DNA of 64,000 bases from Gelidibacter sediminis (GTDB lineage: Bacteria; Bacteroidota; Bacteroidia; Flavobacteriales; Flavobacteriaceae), in contig NZ_SOBW01000008.1 of NCBI RefSeq assembly GCF_004364975.1, positions 186,001 through 250,000 of the forward strand, read 5' to 3'. Below the pieces are notes generated by a model. The model was not told the DNA's origin and did not search any database. It worked only from the letters and a program-made list of their open reading frames with translations. Below, in pieces: positions 25,554-34,969 of this stretch; the first letter of the stretch is position 1, and the number at the start of each line of letters is the position of its first letter. A program made the position numbers and the translations under genes.

Positions 25554-28500
25554 TTATTTCACATGTACTCGAACACCTTCGCTATGACTGGTGAATTCAG
25601 GAGCATACATACTTTGGATGGTGGTAATCCCATTGCTCATATTTCCTTTGTTATTCACACGTAAGTCATATTCAAAAACATAGATGCCTTTTGGTAAATA
25701 ATCGAAGAAGAAATTTGTTGCGGCGTCTTTAGTGCTTTCATAATAACCTAATCCGTCTTGATATTTATAAGTTGACATCACATTGATTGGTTCAAATCCT
25801 GCTGCTCGCATATCTTTCATATGAATAAATTCCATATCTCTATCGCTTCTTAATTCGATGCGTACGCACACCAAATCGCCAACTTTTAATACTGTTTCAG
25901 AGGTGATTTCAGAAATCTGTTCGCCTGTATCGGTGTTGGTTTTTAAGAATAATTTCTTTTGTAATTGCAAAGGCGTTTCAGCAAAGGTAATCTTGTCCAA
26001 ATTCTCAAAATACTGCCAGTACAATCCGCCCCAAGCAATGCCGTCACCTTTTTTGGTCAGCGTAACGTCTGCCATTTCTGGTTGAATTTCAGATCCGCTC
26101 CAAAAAGTTTTGTAATATCCCGTTCCAGCTTCAACTTTTACATTCTCCAATTTTGATGGCGCAATCGTTTTACCACCTAATGTCACATCTACTTGTTCTG
26201 TGACGCTTAACCAATCGCTACCTTGTAATAGTAAAGCATACACGGCTTCATTAGTTGCTTTGGTGGTGTTCCAACTATTGGTCTGTTTGTTTTTAAGTAA
26301 CCAAATTTTTAAATTATCGACTGTTTTAATGTCCTTTCGAATCTCTGAAAACGCTTCAATCATAAGCGCTTGGGTCTCCACGGGCGCTTGGTACCAGAAC
26401 CAAGACGGTTGATTTTCTTTCCAATACATTCCTAATTCGTCCGAAGTAATACTGTTTTCTCTTAACGACTTTAAAATGCTTTCAGCAGTTTTAGAATCTT
26501 TGGAGCGGTGCGACACCAACGCCATCAACCCTTTGGCGTATAAGGATTGTTTCAACCAATACTTCTGAATTTGAGTCTGGTAATATTTTGTAATGGTTTC
26601 TACTTCTTTAGATTTTGGAATGTCCGTAAAAAAGCTGCGCATATATAAATAATGCAATTGGGTGTAGCTCAAATGATCTTTCGTTAAGTCAACCTTTTTA
26701 TCGTATTTACGAAGGTCTTTATATTCCTGAACAAATTCAGCATCTAAATAGGCGATTGCTTTTTTAATCATGGCATCATTAGACCCTTCGGCTGCGCTCA
26801 GGGAAACATCCAACTGTTTTAAATGTCCAAATCCAGTAATAATCTGCTGGGTAATAAATCGATTCGGGCGTCCGCCTTCAAACCAAGCCCAAGCCCCATT
26901 ATTCATTTGACTGTTTTGAAGTTTGCGTTGCGCAGCTTGCAATTCATTACTCATTTTATTCATATCGAACAATAGCGCAATACGCTTTTTTTGTTCGGTT
27001 TCCGATTGTGCATCTCGAAGCCAAGGTGTTTCCGAAATCAAGATACTTTTCAGATCGGCATTCTTTTCCAAATTGCTTAGCAAGGCATCCGTTGAAGCCC
27101 ACTGATCAAACACTTCCTTGATTCTCGGATTGCTGTTGGCAATATGGCTCGCTAAGGCATTGGCGTAATATCTGCTGAACGTTTGCTCATTATTATCATA
27201 TGGATATTCCATCAAATAAGGTAATGCCTGAACGGCATACCACGCCGGATTGGAAGTCATCTCCAAAGTCAGTTTATGGTTTTTAAGTGTAGAAGAGGTG
27301 TTGGACTTTAACTTATCTAAAGTGAAGGTTCGCGTTTCATTGGAGCGAATCCACATTGGTAAAGTTTCAGTCACTAACATTCTGTTCGATAGGACAGGAA
27401 GTACATTTTGCTCGCCATCATTAAAATTACCAGACTTAGCAATGATTTTATATTGCACCGCATCTACATCGTCAGGAATGGTCAAACTCCAAGTTAAATC
27501 GGTATTGCCTTTTGCATCCACAGAAAAGGATTTGCGATTATCGGCATTATTGAGTTTTGCATCAATTGCTTGTCCAGTAATGGCATCAAATAGCTGTAAA
27601 ACCGCTTCGCCAGATAACTGTTGTTCCGTCAGATTCGCAATTTTAGTGCTGATTGAAATGTCGTCCCCATGACGTAAAAAACGCGGGGCATTAGGAATGA
27701 CCATCAATTCTTTTTGGGTAACTGTTTCTAAAGTGGTGGTTGCACTCTCTAAACCTTTGGTATGCGCCAACAACTGCAATTTCCATTTGGTCAATGCCTC
27801 AGGAGTTGTAAAGCTAAACGTCACATGGCCTTCAGCATCCGTTTGTAATTGTGGATAGAAAAACACGGTTTCTTGCAGATTTCTACGGATGGCAACGGTT
27901 TCTAGATTCTCTTTATGTGGTGAGGCTGATTCCTCATTTTTAGAGGTTGCAGAACCAACGGTATTGCTTTTAGGTTGCTTGCCAAATCCAACAACCACTT
28001 CTTCTAATTCTGCATCGGCTTGTTCATTGACTATATTAGATTCAAGCATTTGAACACCACTAACTTTTCCTCTTATCATTATTGACATATTCCTGTCATT
28101 CCCAAAATTGAATCCAAACCAATTCCATTGGTCATAATTTTGATGAGGGAAATTGAAATTGCTGTTTGGTAGATACACGTAAAAATTAGTGTTCCCAAAA
28201 CTTTTCAGGGCTTGTCTTTTAGAGTTGCTATAATAAATAGGTTGGTGCAGCGGACTAAATTGCCATTGGTGCGGCGTAAATTGGTCTAAAGACATGTCAT
28301 ACATGCTCGCCAACAATTCAGCACTTACTTTATCACCTTGAGGACCTTTGATGTTAAAACTCCACGTTTCATCAGTTCCTGGTTTCAATTTGTCTCTAAA
28401 GGTCTTGGTTTCAATGGTCAATTCTGATTTTGGATACGGCACAGTAATGGTTTTTGTGCCCGATTCAAAACTATTAAAAGCAGCAAAACTGTAATGAATC

Positions 28501-31500
28501 GCGAATCCGCCCAAATCTGCTTCAGTTACCGGAATAGCAATCGTTTTTTTGTTATTGCTTAACGGAATCAAATAGGTTTTGATGATGTTCTGATTTTTTT
28601 CAACATCAACCGTAACCATCACGTCGTCAGCCGCGCTACCAAACGTCATAATCACATTTTGACCTTTTTTGTAGGATGATTGGTCAGTGGATACACTAAA
28701 TAATTGATGATCAGGCAGTGTTTTGTCATTTGGACTGAATACAAACGTCTGCGCTTCATCTTTAACCAACTGGCCAAATCTATCTTTGCTTTCTAAAACA
28801 ACCACATAATTTCCAGAATCCCATTTTTTTATAGTGCCTAAGTCGATGATTTTCGACTTGGACGTATCAAAATGAGCTTCAAAAACAAGGGCGCCTTTCT
28901 CCCAAGTATTCGGGTTATGTTCGTCTTGATACGCTTCATGCGGAAATAGTTTTTTAAATTCTTCACGAGTTAATGCTGGATAATCTGGTGCTGCCCATGG
29001 ACGAGGTCTTAAAACTTCATTTGGGGCCTTGAGTTTGTAAATTTTGACAGTCCCTGTAGCGGGCACAAATTCACCATTTAAATTTTTTGAGGTTAAGGTC
29101 AATTGATGATTTTTTTTGGTTTTATCCAATTGATCATCAATGGTGACAGTAGCCAAAAGCGAATGATAACCGACGTTTACGATGGTGGTAGCGCTTCGTG
29201 TTTCGCCATTGAGATCTGTAACGTCAGCGGTGATTTCATAATTGAAGACCGGCAGATTGGCTTTATCTACGCTTTCATCAGGAATGGCTTTAAAGTTGAT
29301 CTTAAAATTCCCATCTTTATCAGTGCTGGCTTCACCGTGGGCAACTTCTTGTGGTTGACTGTTAAAATAAGGTCTGGACCAATAATACCAACGCGGATAT
29401 TGCACTTTTCTATGCACGCGATACACCACTTTAGCATCTGTGATGGAGCTTCCGGCATAAGCCAACGCTTTGCCCTTTATTGAAATAGAATCATTGACTT
29501 TAAAGGTTTCTGTGATTGGATTAAACGTCGTTTCAAATTTTGGACGCTTGTACTCTTCAACCAAAAAATTGGTAGCGCTCGTACTGCCAGCCAACATAAT
29601 TATTGAATAATTACCGTTTAGGCCGTCGTTTGGCAAGATAAATTCGCCAGAAACAGATCCAAAATCATTGGTTTTGAGGTTCATTTCCTTCACCAATTCG
29701 CCATTTACATTCTTTAAACTAAGTTTCCCCTCTTGATTGGCATAAACCACCGTTTTTCCATTTTCACTTTTCGTTGCAATCCCTTTAAAATAGACGGTTT
29801 GCCCTGGTCTATAAATGCTCCTATCTGTGAATACAAAAGGCTTGAATGTTATCTTTGCCTCGTCGTCATTTTCGTTATAATACCCGTTAGTGTAATGATC
29901 CTTAAAATATGCAACGTCTCCATTATAATTGACGGTGATATCCATATTATAATAACGATTATTGGCAGTCTTCAAGGTGAATTCACCATTTGAATTCGTT
30001 ACAAAGTCCGCCGTTTTAAAGCTGTTATTATAATTTTCCTGATACTTAATTGATACTTTTGCGCCAACCAAAGGGCTGCCGTTGGTTCTATTTATGATTT
30101 GAAATAATTCTTTCTCCGCATCCGATCTGGTTACAAAGGCACTATTGGTGACTTGTATGACGTCAAACCCGTAAAATGACTCATCAGATTTTTCAGGGGA
30201 TGCTACAATTAAATAGTGGCCATTTGGTAATTTTGGAATGACGACTTCTGTGCTGTGCTGTTGATAATCCTGCTCGTTTTTTAGTTGACTTTGCCATTCT
30301 TCCGTGCTTTTTAGCGAATTAATAAAGGCAAGACGCTCTTCTTTTCTGTAGGTTTTGTTAAAGCGCTCTAATTCAGTTTTTGTGAGTTTAATGGCTTTGA
30401 ATGCTAATCTTTTCAAATTAGAATAACGCACCAACATCAAACTGTGGGTTTGGACAGGAATATTCTTTTCAACGGTTAGTTGGAGTGTAGGCTTAAGAAT
30501 GCGTTGTTTTAAAACTTCACATTTTTCAGCCCCTTTACTTTTAGGGAATTGTTTCAGTACCGCATCACATAAAGCCAATGCTTCCTTAAGTTTCCATCGA
30601 TTTTTATCTATTTCGGTTTGAGAACGATCGTCCTGATGTGATGCAATTGTATTGTTATAATACCCCAGTGATGCAATTTCAAAATTATAAAGTGCTGACA
30701 CCTCATGGGTTTTATAGGTTTCAGCAGCTTTTTTGAGTGTGTTTAAGTAAATAGCATCCTTATCAGTTAAAGTACTGTTGGTTTTCACGAACTGCAGACG
30801 CTTGATGTCTACATCAGCTAAGGCTTGTGGATCTTTATCTTTCAGATGGAAACTAATCAAATCTTGATAGATGTGGAGCGCTTTTAATTGTAAAGAAGTA
30901 GAATCTTGATGTGTGATTTTTAATTCAGAAAAGGTTTTGGCATCCGCTAAAAATTCAGGGGCATCAATGGTGAATTTATAGGCGGGTTGGGTGATGCTAT
31001 TTTCATCGGTTTGGTAAAATTCCAAAGCATTATGACTTAAAAAATCAAAAAGTGTAGGTCGGAAAACTTTTGATTCGTTCTCTAATTGTAACAAGTCGTC
31101 AAAATTTGATAACGGAGTTTTTTGAAGCTGTGGCTCATTTTGAAGTGAATTTCCATAATGACAATCAATTTCTTCAAAAAGGGTTTTTAAATCCCAAGTT
31201 CTGAAATCGTCTGCATTGACCTTCTCTTCTGTTTGGGTCCGATTATAGAATCGGTAGCGATTATTTTGAAAATACTGCCAGTAAAGATTGGCGAGCATAT
31301 TTTCTAAAATATTCTTAGTTGGGGCTTCACTTTTTGCAATTTGTGATTTAAAATCGTTAACCACTTTAAGTTGTGCGTCTTCTTCTAAAACAAGCGCATA
31401 CTTACTTTTATAAAGCAAACTCTTGATGTTTTGTGTTGGGTTTTTCTCCGCTAACGCTAATTTGGAAATTTGATCCACAACTTCCAAGGCTGATTTTGGC

Positions 31501-31619
31501 AATCCGTCGTTCTCAAATTTCTCAACTTTTTTCCATAAGTTTTCGTAAGAATTGGATTGCGCTTGCGTAGCATTAGAAAAAACAAGGATTATGAAGATTG
31601 TTATAAGATGTTTCATCAT
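25554..31619 (-). CDS. Alpha-2-macroglobulin family protein without thioester cysteine
   Basis: 2021 residues with a signal peptide (ending ATQAQ). The N-terminal ~450 residues are helical, then MG/MG2 domains (about 480-1150; FVFTDRSIYRPGQTVYFKG), the A2M domain (about 1240-1330; TDAEGHVTFSFTTPEALTKW), and the alpha-helical thioester domain (about 1470-1760). The thioester CxEQ reads N1476-N-E-Q1479, so no thioester can form. Near residues 1205-1215 lies LEEVVVGFGKQ, the SusC-like signature, in a linker. Bacterial A2Ms trap or hinder proteases at the envelope. Monocistronic. Confidence 0.88.
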   Translation of the reverse strand: MMKHLITIFIILVFSNATQAQSNSYENLWKKVEKFENDGLPKSALEVVDQISKLALAEKNPTQNIKSLLYKSKYALVLEEDAQLKVVNDFKSQIAKSEAPTKNILENMLANLYWQYFQNNRYRFYNRTQTEEKVNADDFRTWDLKTLFEEIDCHYGNSLQNEPQLQKTPLSNFDDLLQLENESKVFRPTLFDFLSHNALEFYQTDENSITQPAYKFTIDAPEFLADAKTFSELKITHQDSTSLQLKALHIYQDLISFHLKDKDPQALADVDIKRLQFVKTNSTLTDKDAIYLNTLKKAAETYKTHEVSALYNFEIASLGYYNNTIASHQDDRSQTEIDKNRWKLKEALALCDAVLKQFPKSKGAEKCEVLKQRILKPTLQLTVEKNIPVQTHSLMLVRYSNLKRLAFKAIKLTKTELERFNKTYRKEERLAFINSLKSTEEWQSQLKNEQDYQQHSTEVVIPKLPNGHYLIVASPEKSDESFYGFDVIQVTNSAFVTRSDAEKELFQIINRTNGSPLVGAKVSIKYQENYNNSFKTADFVTNSNGEFTLKTANNRYYNMDITVNYNGDVAYFKDHYTNGYYNENDDEAKITFKPFVFTDRSIYRPGQTVYFKGIATKSENGKTVVYANQEGKLSLKNVNGELVKEMNLKTNDFGSVSGEFILPNDGLNGNYSIIMLAGSTSATNFLVEEYKRPKFETTFNPITETFKVNDSISIKGKALAYAGSSITDAKVVYRVHRKVQYPRWYYWSRPYFNSQPQEVAHGEASTDKDGNFKINFKAIPDESVDKANLPVFNYEITADVTDLNGETRSATTIVNVGYHSLLATVTIDDQLDKTKKNHQLTLTSKNLNGEFVPATGTVKIYKLKAPNEVLRPRPWAAPDYPALTREEFKKLFPHEAYQDEHNPNTWEKGALVFEAHFDTSKSKIIDLGTIKKWDSGNYVVVLESKDRFGQLVKDEAQTFVFSPNDKTLPDHQLFSVSTDQSSYKKGQNVIMTFGSAADDVMVTVDVEKNQNIIKTYLIPLSNNKKTIAIPVTEADLGGFAIHYSFAAFNSFESGTKTITVPYPKSELTIETKTFRDKLKPGTDETWSFNIKGPQGDKVSAELLASMYDMSLDQFTPHQWQFSPLHQPIYYSNSKRQALKSFGNTNFYVYLPNSNFNFPHQNYDQWNWFGFNFGNDRNMSIMIRGKVSGVQMLESNIVNEQADAELEEVVVGFGKQPKSNTVGSATSKNEESASPHKENLETVAIRRNLQETVFFYPQLQTDAEGHVTFSFTTPEALTKWKLQLLAHTKGLESATTTLETVTQKELMVIPNAPRFLRHGDDISISTKIANLTEQQLSGEAVLQLFDAITGQAIDAKLNNADNRKSFSVDAKGNTDLTWSLTIPDDVDAVQYKIIAKSGNFNDGEQNVLPVLSNRMLVTETLPMWIRSNETRTFTLDKLKSNTSSTLKNHKLTLEMTSNPAWYAVQALPYLMEYPYDNNEQTFSRYYANALASHIANSNPRIKEVFDQWASTDALLSNLEKNADLKSILISETPWLRDAQSETEQKKRIALLFDMNKMSNELQAAQRKLQNSQMNNGAWAWFEGGRPNRFITQQIITGFGHLKQLDVSLSAAEGSNDAMIKKAIAYLDAEFVQEYKDLRKYDKKVDLTKDHLSYTQLHYLYMRSFFTDIPKSKEVETITKYYQTQIQKYWLKQSLYAKGLMALVSHRSKDSKTAESILKSLRENSITSDELGMYWKENQPSWFWYQAPVETQALMIEAFSEIRKDIKTVDNLKIWLLKNKQTNSWNTTKATNEAVYALLLQGSDWLSVTEQVDVTLGGKTIAPSKLENVKVEAGTGYYKTFWSGSEIQPEMADVTLTKKGDGIAWGGLYWQYFENLDKITFAETPLQLQKKLFLKTNTDTGEQISEITSETVLKVGDLVCVRIELRSDRDMEFIHMKDMRAAGFEPINVMSTYKYQDGLGYYESTKDAATNFFFDYLPKGIYVFEYDLRVNNKGNMSNGITTIQSMYAPEFTSHSEGVRVHVK

Positions 31620-31745
31620 AGTATTAAAATTAATTCTTGTAATGAGGATTAGCTTTTCACTTAATCACAGTTAAAAACTGATAAATGAGCTTAATTTGAG
31701 TGAAGTTAACATATTTTGAAGTTAACTTTTCTTACTTTTTTATAA

Positions 31746-31781
31746 TTTGCAAAAACAATACCACAAGTATGCGTATTTTTG
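31746..31781 (+). promoter_or_regulatory. Promoter of the TPR protein gene
   Basis: TTTG (31746-31749) and TATTTTTG (31774-31781) are 24 nt apart, close to the Bacteroidota consensus. It ends 17 nt before ATG 31799 and overlaps the in-frame ATG 31769, which argues for 31799 as the start. Confidence 0.5.
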
Positions 31782-31798
31782 AATTCATCTACTTCCCT

Positions 31799-32752
31799 AT
31801 GAAAATAACGTTCTATATCTTCTTTTTATCTTTCGCGGTTGTTGGGCAAAACGACTTTAAAAAAGCGGATCAATTTTTCGCATCTAAACAATTTAGTCAG
31901 GCCGAAACTTTGATGGTTTCTTATGTGAAAGCGCATCCAAAGGATGAAAAAGGCATTGAATTATTAGGTGATGCATACGGGCATCAAAAGAAGTGGGATC
32001 AAGCCATTGATTGTTATAAAAAATTGGTACAGTTGCGTCCAACAGCCGCTAATTATCATTACAAGTATGGAGGAGCTCTGGGTATGAAAGCCTTGTCTGT
32101 AAGTAAATTACAAGCTCTAGGAATTATTGGTGATGTTAAGAAGGCTTTTACCACGGCTGCTAATTTAGATCCAAAACATATTGAAACACGATGGGCATTG
32201 GTGGAATTATATATGCAACTACCCACAATTATCGGAGGAAGCAAAAGCAAATCGATGAAATATGCAGAGGAGCTACATAAAATTTCTAAAGTAGATGGGT
32301 TTTTAGCAAAAGGCTATATTTATGAATACGATAAGGACTATGACGCTGCTGAAAAGTATTATAAACTTGCGGTTACAGAAGGCGGCTCGTTGCATTGTTA
32401 TGATAAATTGACCAGTATATATAAGGCTAAAAATCAACCGGAAAACATGATAGCCACTATGGAAGCGGCTTACGACAAACACAAATCGAATGTGCTCAAT
32501 TATGACATAGGGAAAGTTTCAGCAGATTATCAAGTTGATTTTGACAAAGGTGAGAAACATCTTCAATTGTATATCAAAAACTATCAATCGGTTGATAGTG
32601 TTTCAAAAGCTTGGGCACATTACCGTTTAGCACAAATTTACAAACATCAAAACCATATAACCGAAGCCTTAACATCTATTGAATTATCTCTATCGGAATC
32701 GCCAACTATTGAGGCGTTTAAGAAGGAAAAGGCCGCGATTTTAAAATTATAA
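31799..32752 (+). CDS. Exported TPR protein
   Basis: 317 residues from ATG 31799, with a signal peptide (MKITFYIFFLSFAVVGQ). Several tetratricopeptide repeats follow (KADQFFASKQFSQAETLMV, WDQAIDCYKKLVQLRPT, DYDAAEKYYKLAV, HITEALTSIELSLSESP). The central region YGGALGMKALSVSKLQALGIIGDVKKAF is less repeat-like. No enzymatic motif; probably a periplasmic scaffold. It is divergent from the alpha-2-macroglobulin gene, but that alone says little about function. Confidence 0.8.
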   Translation: MKITFYIFFLSFAVVGQNDFKKADQFFASKQFSQAETLMVSYVKAHPKDEKGIELLGDAYGHQKKWDQAIDCYKKLVQLRPTAANYHYKYGGALGMKALSVSKLQALGIIGDVKKAFTTAANLDPKHIETRWALVELYMQLPTIIGGSKSKSMKYAEELHKISKVDGFLAKGYIYEYDKDYDAAEKYYKLAVTEGGSLHCYDKLTSIYKAKNQPENMIATMEAAYDKHKSNVLNYDIGKVSADYQVDFDKGEKHLQLYIKNYQSVDSVSKAWAHYRLAQIYKHQNHITEALTSIELSLSESPTIEAFKKEKAAILKL

Positions 32753-32846
32753 ATCGGTTTATGTGCGGAGGGCTCCGCTGTAAATTTCTAGCCGATAATG
32801 CTGCATATCCCCTACAAAATCATGCGGCTTTTCGTCTCAAAAAAAC

Positions 32847-32854
32847 TATCTTTG
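32847..32854 (+). promoter_or_regulatory. -7 promoter element of mpl
   Basis: TATCTTTG fits TAnnTTTG, 19 nt before ATG 32874. No good -33 box. Confidence 0.45.
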
Positions 32855-32873
32855 AACCTTTCAAAATTAAACT

Positions 32874-34229
32874 ATGAACGTACATTTTATAGCTATTGGT
32901 GGCAGTGCCATGCACAACCTTGCCATTGCATTACACAATAAAGGGGAGCAGGTTACTGGAAGTGATGATGAGATTTATGAACCTTCAAAATCGAGATTAA
33001 AAGCCAAGGGTTTATTGCCAGAGTATTTTGGTTGGTTTCCAGAAAAAATCACTACATCTTTGGATGCTATAGTTTTAGGGATGCATGCAAAAGCAGACAA
33101 TCCAGAACTTTTGAAAGCGCAGGAATTAGGTTTGAAAATCTACAGTTATCCTGAGTTTTTATACGAGCAATCAAAACATAAAACTCGAGTGGTCATTGGT
33201 GGAAGCCATGGAAAAACCACTATTACATCCATGATTTTGCATGTGATGCATTACCATGACAGAGATGTGGATTATATGGTGGGAGCGCAGTTGGAAGGAT
33301 TTGATGTGATGGTAAAATTGACAAATGATAATGATTTTATCGTATTAGAAGGCGATGAATATTTAAGTTCCCCAATCGATAGACGACCTAAATTTCATTT
33401 GTATCAGCCAAATATTGCCTTATTGAGCGGCATTGCTTGGGATCATATTAACGTGTTTCCAACGTATGAAAATTATGTGGAGCAATTTAAAATATTTGTA
33501 GACAGCATTGTCAATGGTGGCAGTATCACTTACAATGAAGAGGATGCAGAGGTGAAACGCGTGGTGGAGGCCTCAGAAAACACTATTAGAAAACTGCCAT
33601 ATCACACTCCGGAATATACAGTTGGAAACGGCGAAACGCTTTTGGAAACCCCTGAAGGACCATTGCCAATAGAGGTTTTTGGAAAGCATAATTTAAATAA
33701 TCTTGCTGGCGCCAAATGGATTTGTCAGCATATGGGCGTAGATGAGGATGATTTCTATGAAGCTATTGCCAGTTTTAAAGGGGCGAGCAAACGTTTGGAA
33801 AAAATAGGAGAGGGCGGTAATAGTATCGCCTTTAAAGATTTCGCACATTCGCCCAGTAAAGTACAGGCGACCACAAATGCAGTAAAGGAGCAATTTCCTG
33901 ACCGAACAGTGGTGGCGTGTTTGGAATTGCACACCTATAGCAGTTTGAATGCGGAATTTTTGAAGGAATATAAAGGCACGCTAGATGCTGCCGATGTTGC
34001 CGTCGTGTTCTATTCGCCGCACGCAGTAGAAATTAAAAAGCTGAAAGCGGTCACACATGAGCAAATTGCTACAGCTTTTGAACGTGATGATTTAATAATT
34101 TATACCAATCCGGACGATTTTAAAAACTTCTTGTTTTCGCAGAATTTTGATAACAAAGTGTTGTTGTTGATGAGTTCAGGGACGTATGGTGGATTAAATT
34201 TTGATGACGTTAAAAAGATGATGGTTTAA
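32874..34229 (+). CDS. mpl: UDP-N-acetylmuramate:L-alanyl-gamma-D-glutamyl-meso-DAP ligase
   Basis: 451 residues, the family's usual length. Mpl joins recycled murein tripeptide to UDP-MurNAc, returning wall fragments to synthesis. MurC-type N-terminal MNVHFIAIGGSAMHNLA, ATP loop GGSHGKTTITSM, VLEGDEYLSSPIDRRPKF (Mpl-type E-x-D-E-Y), IAWDHINVFPTYENY, FGKHNLNNLAGA and FKDFAHSPSKV are all present. Cytoplasmic. Single gene with its own promoter and terminator. Confidence 0.93.
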   Translation: MNVHFIAIGGSAMHNLAIALHNKGEQVTGSDDEIYEPSKSRLKAKGLLPEYFGWFPEKITTSLDAIVLGMHAKADNPELLKAQELGLKIYSYPEFLYEQSKHKTRVVIGGSHGKTTITSMILHVMHYHDRDVDYMVGAQLEGFDVMVKLTNDNDFIVLEGDEYLSSPIDRRPKFHLYQPNIALLSGIAWDHINVFPTYENYVEQFKIFVDSIVNGGSITYNEEDAEVKRVVEASENTIRKLPYHTPEYTVGNGETLLETPEGPLPIEVFGKHNLNNLAGAKWICQHMGVDEDDFYEAIASFKGASKRLEKIGEGGNSIAFKDFAHSPSKVQATTNAVKEQFPDRTVVACLELHTYSSLNAEFLKEYKGTLDAADVAVVFYSPHAVEIKKLKAVTHEQIATAFERDDLIIYTNPDDFKNFLFSQNFDNKVLLLMSSGTYGGLNFDDVKKMMV

Positions 34230-34267
34230 GTCCATTTCAATTGCGTACCTATAAATTTTAAACATAA

Positions 34268-34299
34268 AAAAAGCCATTTACAAGTGTAAATGGCTTTTT
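34268..34299. terminator. Bidirectional terminator
   Basis: AAAAAGCCATTTAC (34268-34281) pairs with GTAAATGGCTTTTT (34286-34299) around AAGT, between mpl (+) and the FKBP gene (-). Confidence 0.88.
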
Positions 34300-34316
34300 A
34301 ATTAAATATCGTTTAA

Positions 34317-34354
34317 TCTTATTTAATCTCAACTATCTTATTTAATCTCAACTA
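34317..34354. repeat. 19-nt perfect tandem duplication over a stop codon
   Basis: 34317-34335 and 34336-34354 are identical. The second copy contains the last codons and the TAA stop of the FKBP gene, so the first copy is a useless echo of the C-terminus (VEIK-stop) in the 3' UTR. Confidence 0.9.
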
Positions 34355-34766
34355 ATTCTAGTTCGAAAACTAAATCTTGACCAGCTAATGGATGATTTCC
34401 ATCAACCACAATATGATCATCTTTTACATCTACTACTCTAAATTGGTGCTCTGTTCCGTCAGGGCCTTTAGATGCTAATCCCATTCCAACTTCTGGTTGA
34501 ATATCTTGAGGTAATTGTTCCTTTTGTACTTGATGAAATAATTCTTGTTGAACATCGCCGTAAGCTTCTTCTTTAGCAATTTCCACAGTTTTCTTTTCGT
34601 TTACCTTCATATCAAGAATGGCATTTTCAAAACCAGGAATCAATTTGCCTTCACCAATAGTAACTTCCAATGGCTCACGCTCCAAAGACGTGTCAAAAAC
34701 TTGTCCGTTGGTTAATTTTCCTGTGTAATGTACTTTTACCGTATCATTCTTCTTTACTTGACTCAT
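34338..34766 (-). CDS. FKBP-type peptidyl-prolyl isomerase (SlyD-like)
   Basis: 142 residues. KKNDTVKVHYTGKL and GQVFDTSLEREPLEVTIGEGKLIPGFENAI are FKBP core motifs; an inserted flap domain (about residues 70-120, AYGDVQQELFHQVQKEQ) follows the SlyD plan. The histidine-rich metal tail of E. coli SlyD is absent. Cytoplasmic prolyl isomerase and chaperone. It has a strong own promoter (34795-34824). Confidence 0.92.
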   Translation of the reverse strand: MSQVKKNDTVKVHYTGKLTNGQVFDTSLEREPLEVTIGEGKLIPGFENAILDMKVNEKKTVEIAKEEAYGDVQQELFHQVQKEQLPQDIQPEVGMGLASKGPDGTEHQFRVVDVKDDHIVVDGNHPLAGQDLVFELELVEIK

Positions 34767-34794
34767 AAATCCTTTTTAATATTAATATGTTCTG

Positions 34795-34824
34795 CAAAAT
34801 TATGATTTATAAGCCGATAGCCAA
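34795..34824 (-). promoter_or_regulatory. Promoter of the FKBP gene
   Basis: On the minus strand TTG (34824-34822), 19 nt, then TAATTTTG (34802-34795): an almost perfect Bacteroidota promoter 28 nt before the start codon. Confidence 0.65.
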
Positions 34825-34906
34825 GATAATATCGTCTTAATCCGATTTAATTAAGAAAAGCTTAACGTAGTGGACTCTAATACTGGACTATACGAACCAA
34901 AATGGG

Positions 34907-34932
34907 AGAGGGTGCGCTTTAGCACACCCTCT
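34907..34932 (-). terminator. Hairpin after the susCD-like operon
   Basis: On the minus strand AGAGGGTGTGC, TAAA, GCGCACCCTCT: an 11-bp stem with one G-U pair, 38 nt after the SusD stop. The U-run after it is weak (CCCATTTTGG), so termination may be partial. Confidence 0.6.
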
Positions 34933-34969
34933 ATGGTTTAATTTCTCTTAATCAATTAAATCGATTGAT

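Noticed and set aside
27250-27672. 140-codon open frame opposite the alpha-2-macroglobulin gene
   Set aside because: Low-complexity translation typical of an antisense shadow; the A2M frame is continuous.
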